Below, in pieces: positions 12,380-24,686 of a DNA stretch of 64,000 nt (position 1 is the stretch's first letter; each line of letters starts with the position of its first letter). Both the position numbers and the translations under genes were made by a program. Origin of the DNA: Harmonia axyridis. Lineage: Eukaryota > Arthropoda > Insecta > Coleoptera > Coccinellidae. The notes beneath the pieces are model-generated. The model worked only from the letters and a program-made list of their open reading frames with translations, did not search any database and was not told where the DNA came from. Location: assembly GCF_914767665.1 (NCBI RefSeq), contig NC_059506.1:21739825-21803824 (forward strand), written 5' to 3'.

Positions 12380-13320
12380 TGTTATCACCACCCAGTATTT
12401 CAGATATCAAAAAATGTACTGGAATTTCCAGTGGTCCTCTTGCTGAACAAACCGGCCGCCAATCTCCCAACCCATTTGCATACATCGGAAAAATCGATGG
12501 GCCGAATATTACCTGCGAACACTTTTCATCCACTCCTTTCCACCTACTCATAGAGATGGAAAACCAGAATTGAATAAAAATCCACCACTTCAATAAATTG
12601 GTTACTTTCCTTTGAAACTCCCTCATAATAAAACCACTTCGCATGCACTGCGGGCAAATAAATAAAATTTCATATTAAGTAGTCGCGGTAGGAATTTTAA
12701 AGATAGAATTTACATTTCCACTCCTTTGAAGACGGATTTCGGAGTGAAATAAAACTCAGCCTCCCTCCAATCATCAGCATTAAATCAATTAGCCGCTTGG
12801 AGATTGCCGTTGTTATGTCTTCACTTAAAACTTCAGTAACTTTTAACCCCTCACGTTGGCTATAAATCTGGGGATATAAGTGGATCGAGCGGCTGTTAAC
12901 AAATTAGCTACTTATCACTTGAAAGAGTTCACTTCCGCAGCGCGTCGCGTAGGAGGCCGTGAAACAAATGAAGGGCGGTCGCTTTTCCATTTTCATAGCT
13001 ATCTTGGATTCTTTCCTCTTCGTTTAATCCAATTAAAACTCCGACGACCGCAGCATTTTAAGTGGATCGCGGGTGGCTGTTTGTTCTTGTTCCTAATTAT
13101 AGCGAAGATGAGAATTGGCCGTCCATGGTTTTAATCATAAGAATAAAACAAACGACGGAGATTTATGGACTTTTCATGGAGTGTTGAGTTTTGGTAGGTG
13201 CTTACTGTCAGAATGGTTTGAATGGTCGTGGATGATGATTGGTATTGTTATAAAATTGGATCCTCGCAGTGGTATCCATTTTGAACCTGTTGATCTGTTA
13301 GATCTGACTTAGTTACCCGC
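12380..13320. other. Less AT-rich non-repetitive stretch, candidate cis-regulatory DNA
   Basis: This segment is richer in GC and in sequence complexity than its surroundings and appears once in the window. It contains an octamer-like ATTTGCATA near 12473 and several TAAT/ATTA homeodomain-type cores (for example AATCAATTAG near 12783). Open frames occur (12379-12573, 12880-13134, 13115-13312) but they overlap and show no known domain. A regulatory role is inference from composition only. Confidence 0.25.
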
Positions 13321-14039
13321 AGGACTATGTTAAGACTCAAAAAAAAATTTTCAAGGACCCCCGATCTCTTTTTTCAAAATTATAAAATATCATAAAGCAG
13401 ATCATAGATAATATGATGTCGCCACACTCTATGTCGCCAGCTCTGTGTTGACTCTCGATATGAAGAGAGGCGGCGGGGTGAACTGACAGTCGATTTTATA
13501 AAAATTCATGAAAAAGTCATAGTCTTATTTTTACACCAAAAAAAAACCTAAAACACGGCCGACGATTTAACACATGTAGATGTAGATGATTCGTTACAGG
13601 GTGTTTCTGAAAAATTACTGTTAAATATTTTGCTATATTTTGGTTTCTGTTCCAGATATTCAAAAAATTCTAGCACGTTTTTTTCACTAATTTTTATAAT
13701 TTATACAATACTCATAACAGATCATAGAAATCAATTATCGTTTCAGAGATACAGAGGCAAGCTGGTATTTTTAAAAGGGACACCCTTTATACATATATGA
13801 CATATACATTGGTCCCTGAAAAAAAGCTTCTTCAATTCGTTCTCAAATTTTGGATGTTTATTCCTTATTCACGGAGATGTAGATTATCTGTAGTTAAAAA
13901 TCATCATGTCCTCGAATATATATAAAGAGTTTTCAAAGAGAATTGAAGTTATTTCTTCTTTATTTAGTACCTATACATTTTTCGAAAAAGCATAATCTAT
14001 TACGGTGTTTGTGGCATAACTTCTTGAAAAACAATCTAA
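13321..14039. other. Intergenic DNA with transposon-end fragments
   Basis: AT-rich DNA with a TTACAGGGTGTTTCTGAAAA word near 13596, which resembles a terminal repeat of the ACAGGGTG family. A matching right end was not identified. No gene is supported. Confidence 0.4.
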
Positions 14040-14047
14040 TTCATACC

Positions 14048-14865
14048 CAGGGCCGGCGCGAGCAATTTCGGCGCTTGAGCAAAGAATTTTTTGTCGTCCT
14101 TGCTGAAATAGTATCAATAAACACCCTCCCCCAAACAAAAAAATCACCTGTCTCAATAATAATTCCCCATTTTTGATTTCTCTAGCGTTTAAAAGTCAAA
14201 TCGAAGAAAACAAAATGTATGTCTATGTGTCTATTCACTTTATGTTTTTTACGCTGTAGGTATCTTGATTTATTCCTGGCTTTCTTCGACGCCGATTAAC
14301 AATGCGTAAGTATCATATCTGATTTTCACATTCACAAGACCCTGCGTACGATCGATGGAAAATTACCCATCACACCACAAGATACAAAGGGCGGTAGGGC
14401 ATACAAAGCTTCGAAAACTAAATGGGATTGAAAACGTATGTTCCGCTGAAAACATTTGGCATTGGCATTCAACAGCATCTAGTTTCGAATGCAGAATCGT
14501 AGGAATTTTCCATATGTTGAATGTGTAAACAAAGTCCACGTAATTCGAAGTGTTGTTTTCCGTCTTCGTGAAATACATTTCATCCCTCTTTCAATTAGGT
14601 TAATAGGCAATGCTGCTCATCTTGGTTTCGTTGCCATATGTTATTTATTGAACAGGCGTCTTAGTAAAGACGGTTTGGAGATTTTTATTGCAGATAATAT
14701 TGATAAACGCAGCGGAGCGGACCAACCTAATGTTGTTTTGAAGAATCAAGACTTTATTTTTTCAAAAATATGAAAGGGCGGCCACAAACTGGGCTAAATT
14801 GCCGCACCTCGAAAAGAGGCGCCTGAAACAGTCGCCTCACTGTTTCACCCCTAACGCCGACCCTG
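14048..14865. mobile_element. Non-autonomous hAT element with 8-bp target duplication
   Basis: The left end CAGGGCCGGCGCGAGC and the right end (inward, minus strand CAGGGTCGGCGTTAGG) are short terminal inverted repeats. Both flanks carry TTCATACC (14040-14047 and 14866-14873), an exact 8-bp target duplication diagnostic of the hAT superfamily. The 818-bp body has no recognisable transposase. The overlapping frames inside (14363-14578 minus, 14489-14773 plus) are not recognised. A diverged partial copy of the same family lies at 45374-45838. Confidence 0.85.
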
Positions 14866-15149
14866 TTCATACCTATTTACCATCTCAAAAATTTATTTCG
14901 TGAATTTTTTGAGGAATACTTTTAGTTTTAGTCTTTTCTAATGGATCCTAATTCCTAGCTAGGATGGACATCAAAAGTGATAAAACCGAATTTTTTATAC
15001 TAAATATTAGCCAAAGTGCTTTTATAAATTTTTAACTAGGGAATCACTGAAAAGCGAATGATTATTTCTAATGACAATTCAATACTTTATTTTTCCAAGC
15101 TTAAACAACATTATGAATCTGATTGCCCAAAGATATATTTCTATCACAA

Positions 15150-15221
15150 TCCGGTATGGTCTAGTGGCTAGGATACCTGGCTCTCACCCAGGAGGCTCGG
15201 GTTCGATTCCCGGTACCGGAA
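15150..15221 (+). tRNA. tRNA-Glu (anticodon CTC), copy 1
   Basis: The 72-base gene folds as a canonical cloverleaf. The acceptor stem TCCGGTA/TACCGGA has seven pairs. The A-box region is TGGTCTAGTGG. The anticodon stem CCTGG/CCAGG encloses the loop CTCTCAC, giving anticodon CTC, which reads GAG codons (glutamate). The T arm CGGG-TTCGATT-CCCG contains the B box GGTTCGATTCC. The discriminator base is A. A run of six T follows (15224-15229), the pol III terminator. CCA is not encoded, as expected in eukaryotes. The gene is identical to the copy at 27321. Confidence 0.97.
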
Positions 15222-15229
15222 TATTTTTT

Positions 15230-16545
15230 GCCAATATATTTTTGAGAAATTACACTTTGTCACATTGAAAACGAAGAAAAATCAATGCTTTGGATAATTT
15301 CTAGGACCATAATTTCATATAGTTTTTTATTTCATAGTTTTTATTTTCGATGAAAATCAGCAGAATAACACCAGAAACACTCGAGAATAAGAGATTGAAA
15401 TCTAAACATAAAATTCCTTTCCATTAAATTTGACGAGGCTCAATGTGAGAATTTGGATACATGGAGAACAGATCTTATGAAAAAAGAATAAAATTGAATA
15501 TGTTTTTAATAATATTCATTGATAATGTAGAAAATTTTTCACCCTACAGTGAAATAATGGATGAAACAGTGATGTGAAAGCAACCAACATGAACAAAAAT
15601 CTGAATATAAAAGAATTAGATTTAAAAAATTATTTTTTATTATGCATGTTTACTAAGGTGTTTTTATTTCTCATTTACTAGCTGCAATATATTATATTAA
15701 ATTCGCATCCAGCAAGTCGAAAATAACTTGAAAAAGTAATATTTTCATATTAATTTTCATATTATATGTATTTCAAGATTCCATATTATATGTTCAAGAT
15801 CACGCGAATGCAAGAAACTCAGATATGTAAACAGTATCTATTGATCCCAAATTTCAATATGGTAGATAGATACATATCGGCAATTATCGTACAAACAGCA
15901 ACATCATGACCACAAGATAACCTGCGCTTGATCAAGGTGTCCCAAATCACCCACAAATTATCAACAATCTGGTATGTAATTTTATCTGTAACATATGGCC
16001 ACCGAAATGCGTTAACATTCAATGAGCCATAAACCAAATAAACTTGAATAGGAAAACCGAATTTATCAGTTTTCAATCCATTAGAGAATTACATCTCATC
16101 AACCTCGGCGATTCATCAAGATGAAAAAACCATGGGATTTAAATTAAAAACGGTTGGAATAAATGAGGCTTTCCAGCGAAAATAATCAGATTAATTCTTC
16201 GTGCGCGTATTTAATAATTTTATGCGTGTTTGCCCCTGGTATCAACCTGACAAGTGCTTGCGGTGATCATCCTGTGAAATATGTTTTATTCGAAAAACAC
16301 AATTGGAAATGCTGCCTACAGCGGTGAAACACAATGCAGTGAAATAACGAAGACTACGCGTATGAGAAAACTTCTTCGGAAAATAATGGAAAACCACGAG
16401 GATTAATTGTTAATTATAATAGTAATGTTTTCATCCACCAATAATAATAACATAGGTCAAGAAATTGACGGAAAAAAAAGTAGGTGCTGGAAATCCAACA
16501 ACTGATTTATCAATAATTTATTTATTATTATTAATTTTAATGAGC
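15230..16545. other. Intergenic DNA, no supported gene
   Basis: AT-rich with no recognisable exon. A somewhat more complex patch at 16090-16440 contains homeodomain-type cores (CAGATTAATTC, TTTATGCGTG) and could be regulatory. An 85-codon minus-strand frame at 15819-16076 is not recognised. Confidence 0.45.
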
Positions 16546-16549
16546 TGTG

Positions 16550-16655
16550 TGAAACTGGCACTCCCAAATGCGAATTTTGGGATCACAATTTCAGTATCGT
16601 TTGTCCATCGTAGTTCCAAGTTTGTCCACCCTTATTTTTATTTGTCCAGGCACTG
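16550..16655 (+). repeat. Isolated unit of the TTTGTCCA tandem repeat
   Basis: The words GTGAAACTGGCACTCCCAAA, TGCGAATTTTGGG and TTTGTCCATCGTAG match the units at 18290-18720. This single unit sits upstream of the LINE fragment and the main array lies downstream, so the retrotransposon and its flanks probably interrupted or were duplicated with the array. Confidence 0.7.
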
Positions 16656-16690
16656 TACGACAGATATAAAAAATACATATTTTCGGCAAC

Positions 16691-16718
16691 CGTCCGGGAA
16701 GTGCTCACTTCCCGGACG
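16691..16718. repeat. Perfect 13-bp GC-rich hairpin
   Basis: CGTCCGGGAAGTG and CACTTCCCGGACG are exact reverse complements separated by CT. Related near-palindromes flank the LINE fragment (CCGGCCTAGTCCGG at 16745-16758, CCGGACTAGGCCGG at 17842-17855). A 9-bp-arm version, TTCCAGGAC...GTCCTGGAA, lies near 18053-18082. They look like copies of one short palindromic repeat. Confidence 0.7.
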
Positions 16719-16754
16719 CTTTTTCTCTGAGAAAGAAGCATTTCCCGGCCTAGT

Positions 16755-17835
16755 CCGGAAAGTGCCGCAGGGATCGATTCTGGGTCCGATTCTTTTTATC
16801 GTCTTCACGAATGACCTACATGCCAACTTGAAAGCGGATCAACTCTGCAGCTATGCAGATGACACGGCTTTCATGAATAGGTCGAGAAGTAAAAATATTA
16901 TTCAAATAAAAACATCAACATCGCTATTGAGTGCTCAGAGTTGGTTCACTACGAATGGTCTACTGATGAACAAAAATAAAACCCAGCAGCTCTTGTTCAC
17001 TAATAAAGAAAGAACAAATAATTCATTGAAATATCTGGGTGTGACCTTTCACTCATCATTAAGCTGGAGTCAATACATAGACGAATTATGTAGCAAACTC
17101 TCGACCTCGATCTACTTAATAAAAAGAATGAGAGTTATTTCCAACAGTGAGACAGCCAAACTCGTGTACTACTCGACATTTCATGCGAAAATGATATATA
17201 GCATTTTGGTGTGGGGACATTGCAGTGATGCACAGAGGGTTCTGCTGAAACAGAAGAAGGCCATAAGGGCTATTTTTGGGATACATCATACAGAAAGTTG
17301 TCGAGATATTTTCAGGAGGGAGGGTATGCTCACCTGCACTTCGGTTTTCATCCTCGCTGCCGTGACTTATGTCCACCGAAATCTCGAGAAGTTTCGAACC
17401 AACGCCGACTTCCACGAGTACAACACCAGAAGAAAGCATTTACTTAGCATTCCTTTCAACAGAATAGCGAAAGCGCAGCAGGGAGCAAATCACATCGCAC
17501 TGAAATTATATAATAAATTGCCTGAAAATCTGAAGAGTTTGAATGACCTGAAATTCAGTAAAAATGTAAAAAAACTACTACTGAGAAAGACTATTTATAA
17601 ACTCGAAGAGTTTTAAATGTTTATTTTATCTGTGATGTATTTATTATGTTATACTCACCTTTTTAGTCCATTGTCGATATTGGCTTTTGCCTTCATATTT
17701 GTATTTTACTTTTCTGACAAGCCGTGTATTATTTGACGACAACTATTTATCATGTACAACATTCACTTATTTATGACAGTTATTAATTATTTTTACACAC
17801 TGTACATGTATAAATAAATAAATAAATAAAGTACG
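16755..17835 (+). pseudogene. 5'-truncated non-LTR retrotransposon (LINE), reverse transcriptase C-terminal half
   Basis: The open frame runs 16465-17616 (383 codons), but its first ~95 residues are read from unrelated repeat DNA. From about residue 98 it matches reverse transcriptase: VPQGSILGP (the conserved block before the catalytic site), then YADD at residues 130-133 (catalytic aspartates), the LKYLGV block, and a C-terminal segment with KAIRAIFG and CRDIF typical of Jockey-like elements. The N-terminal fingers, endonuclease and ORF1 are absent, so it cannot move itself. After the stop (17614-17616) a short 3' region ends in TAAATAAATAAATAAA (about 17813-17830), a LINE-type tail. The clade assignment is by resemblance only. 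Confidence 0.85.
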
Positions 17836-18185
17836 TACTTCCCGGACTAGGCCGGAAAAGAATCATAGAATCCATAGCAACCGAGATAACGGCTGACAGT
17901 TCATATGAAATTAGTTGTCAAAAATTTGCATGTTTTTTGATCGCAATCGCAATAAAATATGGAAAGCAGCAGCGATAGTGTTATTCTACATGGTTGCCGA
18001 AAAAATATTGTACGCAACACGCCCGAAAATGGTTTATTTTAGACTCACAGACTTCCAGGACGAGTGTAAGCGAGTCCTGGAATTTTGTCTATTCGTCCAA
18101 AAAAACCCTATTTTCCGGACTTGTTACGTAAATTACTATTCTGTTCATTTTCTGAGCAGCAACCCCTAATTGCACAAAAGTGTAG
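17836..18185. other. Palindromic-repeat-bearing flank of the LINE
   Basis: This holds the near-palindrome at 17842-17855 and the hairpin near 18053-18082. An 84-codon plus-strand frame (17915-18169) crosses it. The frame is unrecognised and probably part of a repeat. Confidence 0.4.
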
Positions 18186-18189
18186 AAAA

Positions 18190-19010
18190 TGCCATAGATC
18201 GTTTGTCTAGCGTTAGTCCACTTTTGTCCACCTAAAAATTTCATTTTTCCAACCAAAGAAACTAAAATATCGATCATTCGAAATTTCGAAAAGTGTGAAG
18301 TTGGCACCGCCAAATGCGAATTTTGAGCTAAAAATTTCAGGATCGTTTGTCCATCGTAGGTTCACGTTTGACACCCCCAGAAAATCGACCATTAGAAATT
18401 GCGCGAAGTGTGAAGTTGGCACCCCCAAATGCGAATTTTGAGCTCAAAATTTCAGGAAAGTTTGTCCATCGCAGGTCCACGTTTGTCCACCCAATAATTT
18501 CATTTGTCCATCCCCCGAAACCAAAAAATGGAATATTCGAAATTACGCGAAGTGTGGAGTTGGAACCCCCAAATGCGAATTTTGAACTCAAAATAATGGG
18601 ATCTTTTGTCCATCGTTGGTCCACGTTTGTCCACTCAATAATTTCATTTGTCCACCCTAGAAACCGAAATAATCGACCATTCGAAATTTCGGGAAGTGTG
18701 AAATTGACACCCTAAATGCGAATTTTGAGCTCAAAATTAAAATCTGAGGGTCCTGCTCAGATAATGCCCGAAAAAAACTTCTCTTTCCATATCTTTAAAA
18801 TGGTATCTGGACAAATGAAATTATTGGGTGGACAAACGTGGACCTATGATGGACAAACGTCCCTGAAATTTTGAACTCAAATTTTGCATTACTTCACACT
18901 TTACAAAATTTCGAATGATCTATATGTTGGTTTCTGTGGTTGTAAAAATGAAATTATTGGATGGAAAAAAGTGGACTACCGTTGGACAAACGATCTAAGA
19001 CATTTTAAAC
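18190..19010. repeat. Tandem repeat array (units about 112-145 bp) with an inversion
   Basis: The marker TGCGAATTTTG recurs at about 18318, 18430, 18575 and 18717, giving units of 112, 145 and 142 bases. Each unit carries GTGAAGTTGGCACCCCCAAA, TTTGTCCATCG and TTTGTCCACCC. From about 18750 on, the same words appear in reverse complement (GGGTGGACAAACGTGG near 18825, TTGGACAAACG near 18982), so the array changes direction. The long plus- and minus-strand frames across it (for example 18347-18715) arise from unit length and are not genes. Confidence 0.8.
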
Positions 19011-21694
19011 ACATTTTCGAAATTTGGGGGTGCTGCTGAGAAAATGAACGGAAATGATGTATTTTATATCTCTAGAACAGTGCCAGAACAAATAAAAAAA
19101 AGGTGGACGAACGATTTCAGAAACACCAATAGATATTTTTTCTCTCGTTTTTCATATGGAGGTTAATCGATGTAATTTTTGATACTAGTCAAAAATAAAG
19201 AAATAAATATTTTGTTAATGGCCAAAATAGAAATTTCCTACTCAAAATAAGACTCAGATTAGCCAAATATACAGGTGTCCCGGAAGTAACTGACAATACT
19301 CTTTAGAGGTAGAGTACCTAGCACTAGGTGAGTACGGATTGATGAGAATTAATTTCTGTCTTTCCTCAGAGAGCTACAGAGTGAGTTTAATACAGGGTGA
19401 GTTTTCATTAGTTCGAAAAATTTTGATCACGTGAAAGCCGTGAACGAATAAAAAGAGTAAAAATCCTCATGAAAACACAGTGAACGTCTAGTAGATGATG
19501 AGACTTTGCTAATATATTAAATCATTCAATAGTGAAACCTGTGAAACAATGAATTATATTAAATAACCAATGTGTAAAATCTACAGTGTCTTTGACAAGT
19601 TTACCGATAGATCAAAGATTGTCATCATAATGGAAAATGATAAATTGAAACGTTTACTAAGTGTAAAAGAAAAAATTCAAAAGTAGTCATTTCTGATTCA
19701 GTTTTGGTTTGAAGTTTTTATGTCAAACCACTGAATTATGGTTTACTTTCGCCTAACAGTTTTTTAGGTCTTAAAGGTTAACCTCAACAGGGAGCCAATT
19801 GTGGTTGGACTGCTTCCAAGAATCCCAAAAAAACTGTAAAAAACTGCCCTCCTTTTTCCTAACTTGCCGCTCAACAAAAGCCAAAAAATGTAACCCTTTT
19901 AACTGTTATTTTTTATTGACTTTATAAGGGCAAAAAATAGTGAAGTTGAACAATATGAGACCCAATTTTTATTACGGTTTTTTTCGACCGACAGAGGGTT
20001 TTAGAATTGCATAACTGTTTTTTTTTATTATGTTCAAAATTTCCGGGCACCATAAATGGTTTATTTGAATGGTAAAAATCCCAAAAATATGGATTATAAA
20101 CTTTTTTACCGCTTTTTATGAGTCAGGTGTTTTGACTTTTTGAACATCGTTGCGATCGAAAAAAATTTAGGTTTTGAGATACTTTCACCCAATTGATGGA
20201 AACCTTGTGGGACTATCAGTTTTATGGCATACTACGTTTTTTGTATTATATGACTACTTTCTAGTTTTGAGGTTGATATCTTTCCTTCCACTTTTTAAAA
20301 TAATATTCCTTCATCACAGTATACTAGAAAAAAAAAAGGATTCGGAAGTCAGATATAGACCAAGAGAGTTTCATTATTCCTACAAATTCACGTTAAAAAA
20401 CATATTATGTTAACATTACATATTCAACATATTGAAAATAACAAACTTTTTTATTGTTTTGAAACTATTTTAGGTATTAATATAATTGAAATTTGTTGAT
20501 ACACAATTTGACTGATTTTCATCGTTCTTAAAAATTACAATTTTATGAATCCATGAATTTTGAAGAATCCAACTAATATTAATCGAAAAATTTGCTATGT
20601 ATATGAATCGAATAGTTTTTAACACTCAATCCTATGTTCTGGGAAATAGAAATTTCAATATAAATTCAAGTAACATGAAAATAATGATCATATCTATAAA
20701 ATCACAGGGCTGTTCTATAAACGAATTAATTTTCAGAGAACGAAAGTCTTATTATAGACTTGGTAAGTGGCATGTCGTTATGAAGGCCTTTACACAAAAC
20801 AAAAAGTAGACAGCGTCGAAGATCTATTAAATTCAATGATAGCTGAAAGGAATTATCAACACCAATTATCATTGGTGTGAAGTAGGGAAACTTACACTGA
20901 AAACATAATTTAATAATGTATTTTCAAATATTTTAATTTTCTACTAATTTGACCCATTAGGTTGATACATCTTCTGATATGACAAAGAGATGCCGGCATT
21001 TTAGAAACGTAACACCAATTATTTAGAACCATTTAATTAACGATGATTATCATTAAAATATTTACTCTGATTTCAATGGCATAGATTTTACTAATTGAGG
21101 AAGCTGCTATTGCAGAAAGCTTTGTGATCTCTTACGGGATGGAACAAATTTTTGGTCTCCAAAACTTTGGTTTCGTGTCTACCTATGTCTGCAAACTTTT
21201 GTAACAGTTCTACAATGTAAGTTCGGATTAAGCCAATCGTAAATCCATAAAAATTTAAGCTCTTTCGAATGAAATTTATGAGAAATCTTCAAAATTTTGG
21301 ACCTCGCGTTCTGCCTACTAGTCCAATGTTAATGAAATTCAGCGTTCTGGTATTGAGGTATGATCAAGTTAGATTTTTTGGATATACGGTTCTCATTACA
21401 CACTCGTTAACATGAAATTCCTAGTATTTCAAAATTTCGCAGTTCATGTATTGGTATTCGGATTGGGACATAAATGGTTCTATGGGAATTTTAGCTCCAT
21501 CGAATATATGGAACCCGTTGCTTATGTGTAAATTAGAAGTTTTGTGCGGATAACAATTTTAGACGACGGAAAATATAACCATTTTGAATTGTATTATTCC
21601 TAATGTAAAACCCTCAATCTCAAAAATTAAAACTATGGTTGTTTCTTGATTATGTTTGATTGGATGGTCTCCAAATTCAACAGATAGTAACCAC
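19011..21694. other. Intergenic DNA, no supported gene
   Basis: AT-rich, with a transposon-end word TACAGGGTGAGTTTTC near 19393. Frames at 20174-20413 and 20597-20809 (plus) are short, AT-rich and unrecognised. Nothing else is visible. Confidence 0.5.
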
Positions 21695-21702
21695 TGATGA
21701 AC

Positions 21703-23341
21703 CAGGGCCCCCGCAACCGCGCGTTCAACGCGTGCACCGCACGCGGGCGCCACTCTTAAGGGGCGCCAAAATCTCTTATAGACCGCATGAAAATCCGAAA
21801 GACCAAAGGTTTTTGAAAAATTTTTTTTTTTTATTTTTTCAACAATTTTAAACGTTCAAAGACATCCAAACAAGTTCCCGAACGTCACAATCCCTATAAA
21901 ATAACCTCGGCCACAGATTGCAATTATACGATTCTTTTCGAGTAAACAAATCATAAATAATCATCCCTTTGTCGGTACGGGATTTCTTTATGGACCACCT
22001 TGCACCGGACGGCGGGCACCATTTCTTCGATCATCACTAAAACGCATATGGTACACATAAACAATCATAAATACCGAAGCGATAGCTTTTAGCCAGGGGA
22101 ATTACTGAAACTTTCGCCACCATCTGTAGGAAAAATACTACCAAAATCTGCTTGCTATGCTATAACAGCAGAAACCTATCCAAAGAATAGTTATTTTGTT
22201 TCGAAACGTTTAGGGGTTGAGGTCAAGACGCAAAAAATTAAAATACTCAGATAATTGGAAAGATTTGTATTTTGTGTAATTGTGGTTCGTTTTAGTGTTT
22301 CTTGTTGTGATTAAATTAAATTTTATGAAATGGTAAGTACCTATCCACATACAGTATTAGCATTTCTATTAGTCTATAAAATTCGATATTTTTTTTCTGT
22401 TTAAAATGGTGCACATCCTAAATTAGCCCATACCTATATACTATAATATTATTTTTATTTGCTTCAAATAGGAAAGTATTGTTTGTAATCGTGAAAAAAT
22501 TAAATCGACTTTGATATTTTGAATTTGTTACCTGGGGCCACCATCATATTATACTTAATTTTTTTTTAATATGCACCCTGGATCTGTATTATTTATTTGA
22601 TGTTCGTAGCCGTTTGACATTCTAAAAAAATTATATTTCACCTTTGCCAAAAATTAATTATTATAACAGGAACAGGGTATGTGCTTCAGATCGGTCTTAA
22701 CTTATTATTATTATTAATATTAACTCCGTTTAGGTTTAAAGGCTCGGATTTAAGGTTTAAATTCATAAAAATGAAAACATACGGGTTATTCTCAAAGGAA
22801 TGGCGCAAAGTAAATCATGGGTGAATGTCCTTACCAATTTTGGATCAAGTTTTTCTTAAATTCTAGGAGCCATACAAGAGAAAACGACCTTCTGGTGCAA
22901 AATTTCGAGAGCAAAAAAAAGCTAGACTTCAACAAAGGGAGAAGATGGCTGGGAGTATGGAATAATATTCAATAATTATTAATAATAATATTAATATTTT
23001 AATATAATATTATGAATAATTTAAAGAAGAATAAAGCTCAGGTTTTGAAAACTCTGCAGTTTCATTACAAAATTAAAATAAAATGCTGTTTTGATCGAAT
23101 GCTTGAATAAAATAATGAAATATTTAAAGAATGTATTAAGCAACAACTGACAGCATAAAGTTCTTAAGGCATTCAATAAAGGTTGCTGATAGTTTTTTTA
23201 ACCCTTCTACAAATAAATTCCTAACAAAAACTGAAACATTTTTTGCCGATTATCCTGCGACGTTTTTCTCCACTTCCCCCCTTTTTGGGGCGCCAAAATA
23301 TTTTCGGCACGCGGGCGTTGATGACCCTTGCGGGGGCCCTG
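21703..23341 (+). mobile_element. Internally deleted hAT transposon with 8-bp target duplication
   Basis: The ends CAGGGCCCCCGCAA (left) and TTGCGGGGGCCCTG (right) are perfect 14-bp terminal inverted repeats. The 8-bp target duplication TGATGAAC flanks both sides (21695-21702, 23342-23349). Inverted GGGGCGCCAAAAT words lie inside both ends. Near 22867-22970, after a splice-acceptor-like TTCTAG, a short frame reads EPYKRKRPSGAKFREQKKA and ends at a stop after about 35 codons. It resembles the basic start of hAT/zf-TTF-type transposases (KRK..SGA..R..KK). The catalytic and dimerisation parts are missing, so it would need a transposase in trans. Confidence 0.85.
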
Positions 23342-23349
23342 TGATGAAC

Positions 23350-24600
23350 ACCAATGTTTCAATGTTTTTATTAGTTGTTTCGTCCATTCTGTAGTTGTAG
23401 AGTGCAAATTGAGCTTTCCTGAATGATCATAACATTTTGAAGAAAAAAGTGACTTGGATTTTTTTTTATCCAAAATTAATAATTCTAATGATGAAATCTT
23501 TTATTTTTATATCTTCAGTTTCATAAAAATATTACTTCAGAAAGTAGGCGTCCAAAAATGGATTTTCTAACTGTAAAACTCTATGAATCCTACAAAACTT
23601 CGAACTTTGGCCACCACTGAAGCATTCAATAAATAATGAAAATACATCGAATTTTTGTAACTATCTCTTGCAATTTATTGCAGTCAGTGGCAGTAGAGGG
23701 GAGCCAGGGGGCCGGACAACCCCTAAATTTTTTCTGCCCCCCTGAAATATCGCATGAGTAAAAAACAAAATGAATTTAACGTGAACTAGATGTACTTGGA
23801 AATCTTGGCCCCCCATAAGAAATCTGGTCACTCTTTGGGTCCCAATATTCTTAAAAGCTGGCGTCGCTACTGGTTGCAAGTTACAATCTTAAATCTGTTG
23901 AATCCCAAAGCGAATTTCTTCTTGAAGCCTCTAGTCTCATTTTAACCACTTTCTTCTAGAGTTGCTCTAAGGCTAAGTATGGCTTGGATTTTTTACATGT
24001 CTTTGAAGTTATTTCATTTTCTGATCGAGACTTTCAATATTCTGCTGGCTTCGTTATTCATTCCAAAAAACTTTTTGTTTATTAGGTACCCATCTCTTCT
24101 ATGGTTTTGAACTTCAGGTCGTCTTTCAACTGTACCATGAAGTTCCTATTTCATGTACCTACTTAATATTAATACATATCTTAAAAGGAATCACCATATA
24201 ATAAAAAGCGACAACTTAAGGAACTGTGAAAAATCTTTCTTTCAGAACACCCTGTATGCGATAATGAGATAACATAACAATTACATCCTTGTGAACGGAA
24301 TGGGCTGGTCCAAATCGTTAATTCTAATTACATCCGTGACTACCCTTAGACATGAGAAGGAGAAATCTGCTGACTTGGGGGACTTGTCTAACTTTATATT
24401 GCCGTGGGCGTCTATTGAGAAGCCTGTAAGGACTTTGCGGGGTATTCGATACCATTTGAAGGTGCATTAGAGGAAACTACATCTTGTCCTCAAACTAAGG
24501 CAATTCAGACTCTAATATAGACACTCACCCTATCGTAGGGAACTCAGATTAACAAGGGATAGACTCCATCGGAAATATTATTTATTGGAAAACGGACCAG
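23350..24600. other. Intergenic DNA with a possible small hAT-like element
   Basis: A possible 190-bp element at about 23682-23873 starts CAGTGGCAGTAGAGG and ends GGCGTCGCTACTG, with imperfect flanking similarity (ATTGCAGT/GTTGCAAG). An ACACCCTGTATGCG end word occurs near 24247. The stretch 24270-24560 is more complex and non-repetitive but holds no recognisable exon. Confidence 0.35.
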
Positions 24601-24686
24601 TAAAATGATATTTGTTCGGTACAACCGACTAGTACAGATTTTCGAAAAGTTCTCAGTCTACCATAGAAAAACAAAATTCGATTTTA

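Noticed and set aside
12357..12644. 95-codon minus-strand frame opposite a 64-codon plus-strand frame
   Set aside because: Overlapping antisense frames in a less AT-rich patch, with no domain and no splice context.
16465..16740. N-terminal 92 residues of the 383-codon LINE frame as part of a fused protein
   Set aside because: This stretch is the TTTGTCCA repeat unit and a hairpin read through by chance. Reverse transcriptase similarity starts only at VPQGS.
18347..18715. 122-codon plus-strand frame with repeated FVHPIISFVHP-like blocks
   Set aside because: It is a direct reading of the tandem repeat, and opposite-strand frames of equal length exist.
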